NCBI RefSeq assembly: GCF_026212465.1
Contig: NC_080057.1
Location: forward strand, 17,184,124 to 17,248,123
Source: Amaranthus tricolor
Taxonomy: Eukaryota; Streptophyta; Magnoliopsida; Caryophyllales; Amaranthaceae
Reading direction: 5' to 3'
DNA: 64,000 bases
Positions within the stretch are counted from its first letter, which is position 1. Each line of letters begins with the position of its first letter. Shown piece by piece: positions 60,449 through 64,000 of this stretch. The position numbers were made by a program, and so were the translations under genes. A model generated the notes under the pieces. That model was not told the origin of the DNA. It worked only from the letters and a program-made list of their open reading frames with translations, and ran no database searches.

Positions 60449-61050
60449 TTTAAACCAGCTTTATTTTCTTTTGTTTTTTAGATTTAGATTTAGTATGTTT
60501 TAGGCCCATGAAGATGACCCAAAATTAGGTGGGAGTTCTTTTTATTAATTTTTAATATTTGACATTTTTGGTTTGGATTGGGTTGTTTTTTGTTGTGTAA
60601 TGTAAGGATGAATATGATGACATAAATGGATAATGAGGTAATTAGAAGAGCAAGTAAAGTTCACTTTTTTTTTTTTTTTTAATTAATTAATTTTGTATTA
60701 ATATTAATATATGTCACAAATTATTATACGAGACTGTATTTACTTTAAACCCCTTTATATATGGGTCAGTAGCCTACCAAATATAATTACTAAGAATATA
60801 ATTTTGTATTTTGAAACAATTTCTCTTGGGAGTAGACGTTACATACTTTGATAGCTAGGAACATCAGTTTTGTATGCAGCCTGGATGCACACAAGTAGAA
60901 ATACTTCAATATTCATGTTAATAATTTATGAATTTATGCGTTCACTACTCTAAAATGCTTAATATTCCAGTTTTTAGCTTTGCAACCTTAGATTGAGTAT
61001 ACCTTAAAATGATTGATTCATGTGGTTAGGCTTTGTATTAATGGATCAAG
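60449..61050 (+). other. Downstream flank of the glutaredoxin-like gene
   Basis: Presumed 3' UTR followed by AT-rich DNA. A poly(T) tract lies at about 60665-60680. No gene or clear repeat. Confidence 0.5.
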
Positions 61051-61059
61051 GGTGTTGGT

Positions 61060-61659
61060 CGGGATGCAAACGGGGCACGGCGGGTATTAGAATTACCATC
61101 CCCATCCCCGCGGCGGGTATAATTTTTTTCCCCGTCCCCGTCCCGATGGGTTTGTATCTAAAACCATCCCCGCCCCACCACCCATCTGGGTATCCATTCC
61201 CATGTAATACCCATTTTTCCCGCCCCACCACCCGTCAAATCTCCGCTTAATACCCATTTGTGCCACATATTTATATTCAATCATTTTATAAAACTAATAA
61301 CATTATTACATAAATATCAATAACTAGTTAAAATACCAATCGACTCATCATTAACAATTTTGAACTCTTTTAACCATTTTTATGAAGACAAATGCTAGTT
61401 CGGATGAAGAAGATATCCCATGTACAAAACGGGAAAGAAAACGGAAACTAGCAAAAAACTTAAAAATATTTTTAGGCGGGTATCTTGAGACGGGGCGAGG
61501 CGGGTATCACCTAAAACCCATCCCCATCCCCATCCCCATCCCCATCCCCGCGGTGGGTATGAATTTTATACCTGTACCAGCCCCATGACCCATCAAACCG
61601 GGACCCATCCCCTCCCCGATGAGGCGGGTCTCCTATTAGACCCCCCGCTTGCATCCCTA
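61060..61659. mobile_element. hAT-type non-autonomous element, 600 bp, with 8-bp target duplication
   Basis: Perfect direct repeat GTGTTGGT at 61052-61059 and 61660-61667. TIR CGGGATGCAAACGGGG / CCCCCGCTTGCATCCCTA. Subterminal C-rich runs (CCCCATCCCCATCCCC) and 'GGCGGGTAT' motifs lie in both arms. AT-rich centre; no transposase. Confidence 0.85.
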
Positions 61660-62385
61660 GTGTTGGTATATGGGAATGAGATTTTGGAATAAGAATGGAG
61701 ATTAAGATTGAGATTTGATTTTTGGGAATTTATATAATATATTTTCTATTTTTTGTTTTGTTATATTAATGAAAATAAGTTGAGAATTGTAGATATATAT
61801 TGAACACAAAATATAAATTTATAATTTTACCTCCATTTAAAGAGAAAAGCTTATAGAATTTTCATAAATAGGGTATAAAAAGTCTTTTCCAACTAAAACT
61901 GAATTTGTATGTTGTAATAATACTTGCCCTATAGGCCCTAAGTATTAAAACGTTGGGAATTCATAACAATTAATACCATTCTCAATCCCCATTCATGGAA
62001 TTGTATGAAATTGAGAATTAAATTCTCATTGTCACCCCTAATTCCACTTACCAAACAAATTATAATGCTTTGTTTGGTGAGTGATATTAAATAGTGGTAA
62101 TGAAAAAGATTTATAGTGTAAAATTTCATCAAAAGTTTTATATCATTCCCATGGTAATAAAACTTTGATCACAAAAAAATTTGTTGGTTTACAAATTTCC
62201 ATTACCACCCAATACCATATCTCCTAATGATAATGCATTGGAATGAATTTTATGAAGAAAATGAGATGATTGAAGTTGGACAAGCATGATCATCAAGATA
62301 GCCAAAAGATTTTTCAACTAAAATTATACTAGTTTTTCATTCTCATTACCATCGTTTATTTGACTTATTGGACCTATTGAAAGTA
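61660..62385. mobile_element. Two further TIR elements (unnamed, and MITE family E copy)
   Basis: 61670-62060 has inverted 'GGGAATGAGATTTTGGAATA' against 'ATACCATTCTCAATCCCCAT'-type sequence. 62080-62385 carries the family E phrase 'TTATGAAGAAAATGAGATGA' with inverted ends 'AGTGGTAATGAAAAAG' / 'TTTTTCATTCTCATTACCAT'. Bounds approximate. Confidence 0.5.
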
Positions 62386-62389
62386 CCAA

Positions 62390-64000
62390 TGATTTTTTTT
62401 GGATTTTTAAGTTAGCTAATAAGTCAATTATTTAGTAAATATTTAATAAAATTAAATATTAATTATTATTATTTATCCTTATTTATTAAGGAAAAAATAG
62501 ACTTGCATGTCAAAAGCCAATATTTTTTTTTTGTTTAAAAGTCATTTAAGTTTATATGGTTGGGGCCAAAAAGCCCTTTGCCAAAACTCTCAAAAGACTT
62601 TTTTTTAAAATTATTGTTGATGATCAAAATAATAATTTATGAAATGAAAGGAAGCATCTTTGGAAGGTTCAATTCTAGTAGGTGTTGTTTAAGTCCTTGA
62701 AAAAAACAAAGCTAGGAGTTGTTCCTTTCAAACCACGACTTAGTTTGAATACGAATCATGTTGTGTGTTTTGTACTACTACTACTACTACATCCATAACA
62801 GTCATGTTTTGTTTTAATTTGACCTTAAAAGTTCTAAATCAATTACATTGTTTGGGCATACTTGTGGACTTGTGGTATTCTTCCAACCATTTGACAAAAA
62901 TGTTACTCTTACTATCCTTTTGAATTCACAAATTCTTGTCCAAGAAGGTTTATGTTACCTTAACTAGAATTTTTAATTCAAAAATTCTTGTCTGAAAAGG
63001 TCTATTCGTGAGATATTTTTCATATATGGGCTAAAGAGTTTAATTAATAAAATTATCAACATATAAACTCCTTATTTTAAGATCATTTAAGAGACGATCT
63101 CTTATAAAAATAACATTTTTAATTTTGTTATACTTATCTCAAAAAAGCTCTCATATTGATTTTGAGCTTAGTGTAAAACAAAGGGACGCAAAATGTATAA
63201 TTTTAGTTGATACTTCTTCGCCTTGGGGATGTTTTTGAGTCTAGCAAAGCAACTTGGACAGTTTATTGTTAACCTTCTTGTGCTCGAGAATTGTTATCTA
63301 GCAAAGAATTCATCCGGTTGTTGGTTTTTATTTTTTGGAAAATTTTTAAAAATTTCACCTTTATGTGATCCACTTTTAAAAAAATTTCATCTTTATTTAT
63401 TTTTTTTTTTTGGGAAAAATCTTACCTTTCCTTCGATTTTCTTTTAAAGGACTAGTCGATTTTGTCAACCTGGAGACGTAACCAATTTTTCCCAAAAAAA
63501 TATCGCGTGTTTTATTATAATTGTTCTTTTTCATAAAACATAAAAAAAAAATCTAAAAGCCAAACACTTCCACCCCTCTCCTCCCCATAACCCCATAGCC
63601 TTCCCTCCACCACCGTCACCACTCCTAAAACCACCAACCATCATCTCACAACCCACCCCTTCCCTTGCAACTAGCAAGACTTCAACTTTATCTCTATAGC
63701 AAAAGCGGCAATCTCGATACGCAATTAACATTAATGATAATATTTACAATAATAATGCGGAAGTCTCAAAATGCCGATTTGCTAAAACTTTTTAAAAAAA
63801 ACTAAAAACTGTTTATGGCGAAAGATAAAAATTACATCAAGGTTGAAAAAAAATGAAATACATATAATTTGTTCCAAAAATACATTAAAATTAAAAATTA
63901 AATACATCAAAGTCATCAAACATCAAGTGGATACAAAGAATGCAATTGAATCCTCAATAGCATAAAAATAAATTGTGGTTATGGCCTAGATCAGAAGTTA
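62390..64000. other. AT-rich right end with no supported gene
   Basis: Contains a short CTACTACTACTAC tract near 62775 and a C/A-rich patch at 63565-63660. Short open frames at 63223-63447 and 63531-63731 are not recognisable. Confidence 0.45.

Noticed and set aside
63223..63731. Two short open frames near the right edge
   Set aside because: Composition is low-complexity or AT-driven, and no family is recognised.

Overview
This window is nuclear DNA of a flowering plant, most likely a eudicot. The evidence is AT-rich intergenic sequence, GT-AG introns, plant-type gene families, Ty1-copia and Ty3-type LTR remnants, LINEs, and many small terminal-inverted-repeat (TIR) elements, including 'CTCCCTCCGTTC' Stowaway-type MITEs. 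I cannot fix the species. There is no bacterial operon structure, CRISPR array or rRNA/tRNA gene that I can support.

Four host genes are present. (1) Minus strand, 115-8752: the 5' part (11 exons, 385 codons) of a Rab3 GTPase-activating protein catalytic-subunit homologue, running off the left edge. (2) Plus strand, 23161-28765: a complete 6-exon ubiquitin-activating enzyme E1 of 1078 aa. (3) Minus strand, 34755-43388: a complete 10-exon gene for a 374-aa protein with an N-terminal ubiquitin-like domain and leucine-rich repeats, of the Arabidopsis At2g30105 type. (4) Plus strand, 59600-60448: an intronless 282-aa glutaredoxin-like protein of the At5g39865 type, with four CxxC pairs at its C terminus. 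All exon joins given were checked for splice consensus and reading phase.

Region by region: 1-8752 is the Rab3GAP gene, whose 5.6-kb intron 3 is packed with small mobile elements. 8753-13325 is intergenic sequence ending in a decayed copia pol gene with its 3' LTR. 13373-22291 is a nested block: GATCT-rich repeats, about 950 bp of ATT/AAT microsatellite, then a LINE whose ORF2 is split by a 3.3-kb solo-LTR-like insertion with a 5-bp target duplication. 22300-28765 is the E1 gene. 28766-34754 is a repeat-filled gap between the convergent E1 and ubiquitin-like/LRR genes, with an RTE-type LINE inserted in a MITE. 34755-43388 is the UBL-LRR gene, whose largest intron holds a LINE remnant and an LTR with primer-binding site. 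43389-59599 is about 16 kb without a gene but with foldback elements, MITEs and tandem repeats. 60449-64000 holds a hAT-like element and MITEs.

Two of the four genes (E1, and the UBL-LRR protein) belong to the ubiquitin system by family, but nothing here shows that they work together. I found no convincing undescribed protein system. The most distinctive signals are in the mobile DNA: a 33-bp LTR-like micro-insertion with a 5-bp target duplication, a split LINE whose frame is continuous across the insertion site, an RTE LINE with an 18-bp target duplication plus a short retroposon sharing its 3' end, and a long-TIR foldback element with internal tandem repeats.
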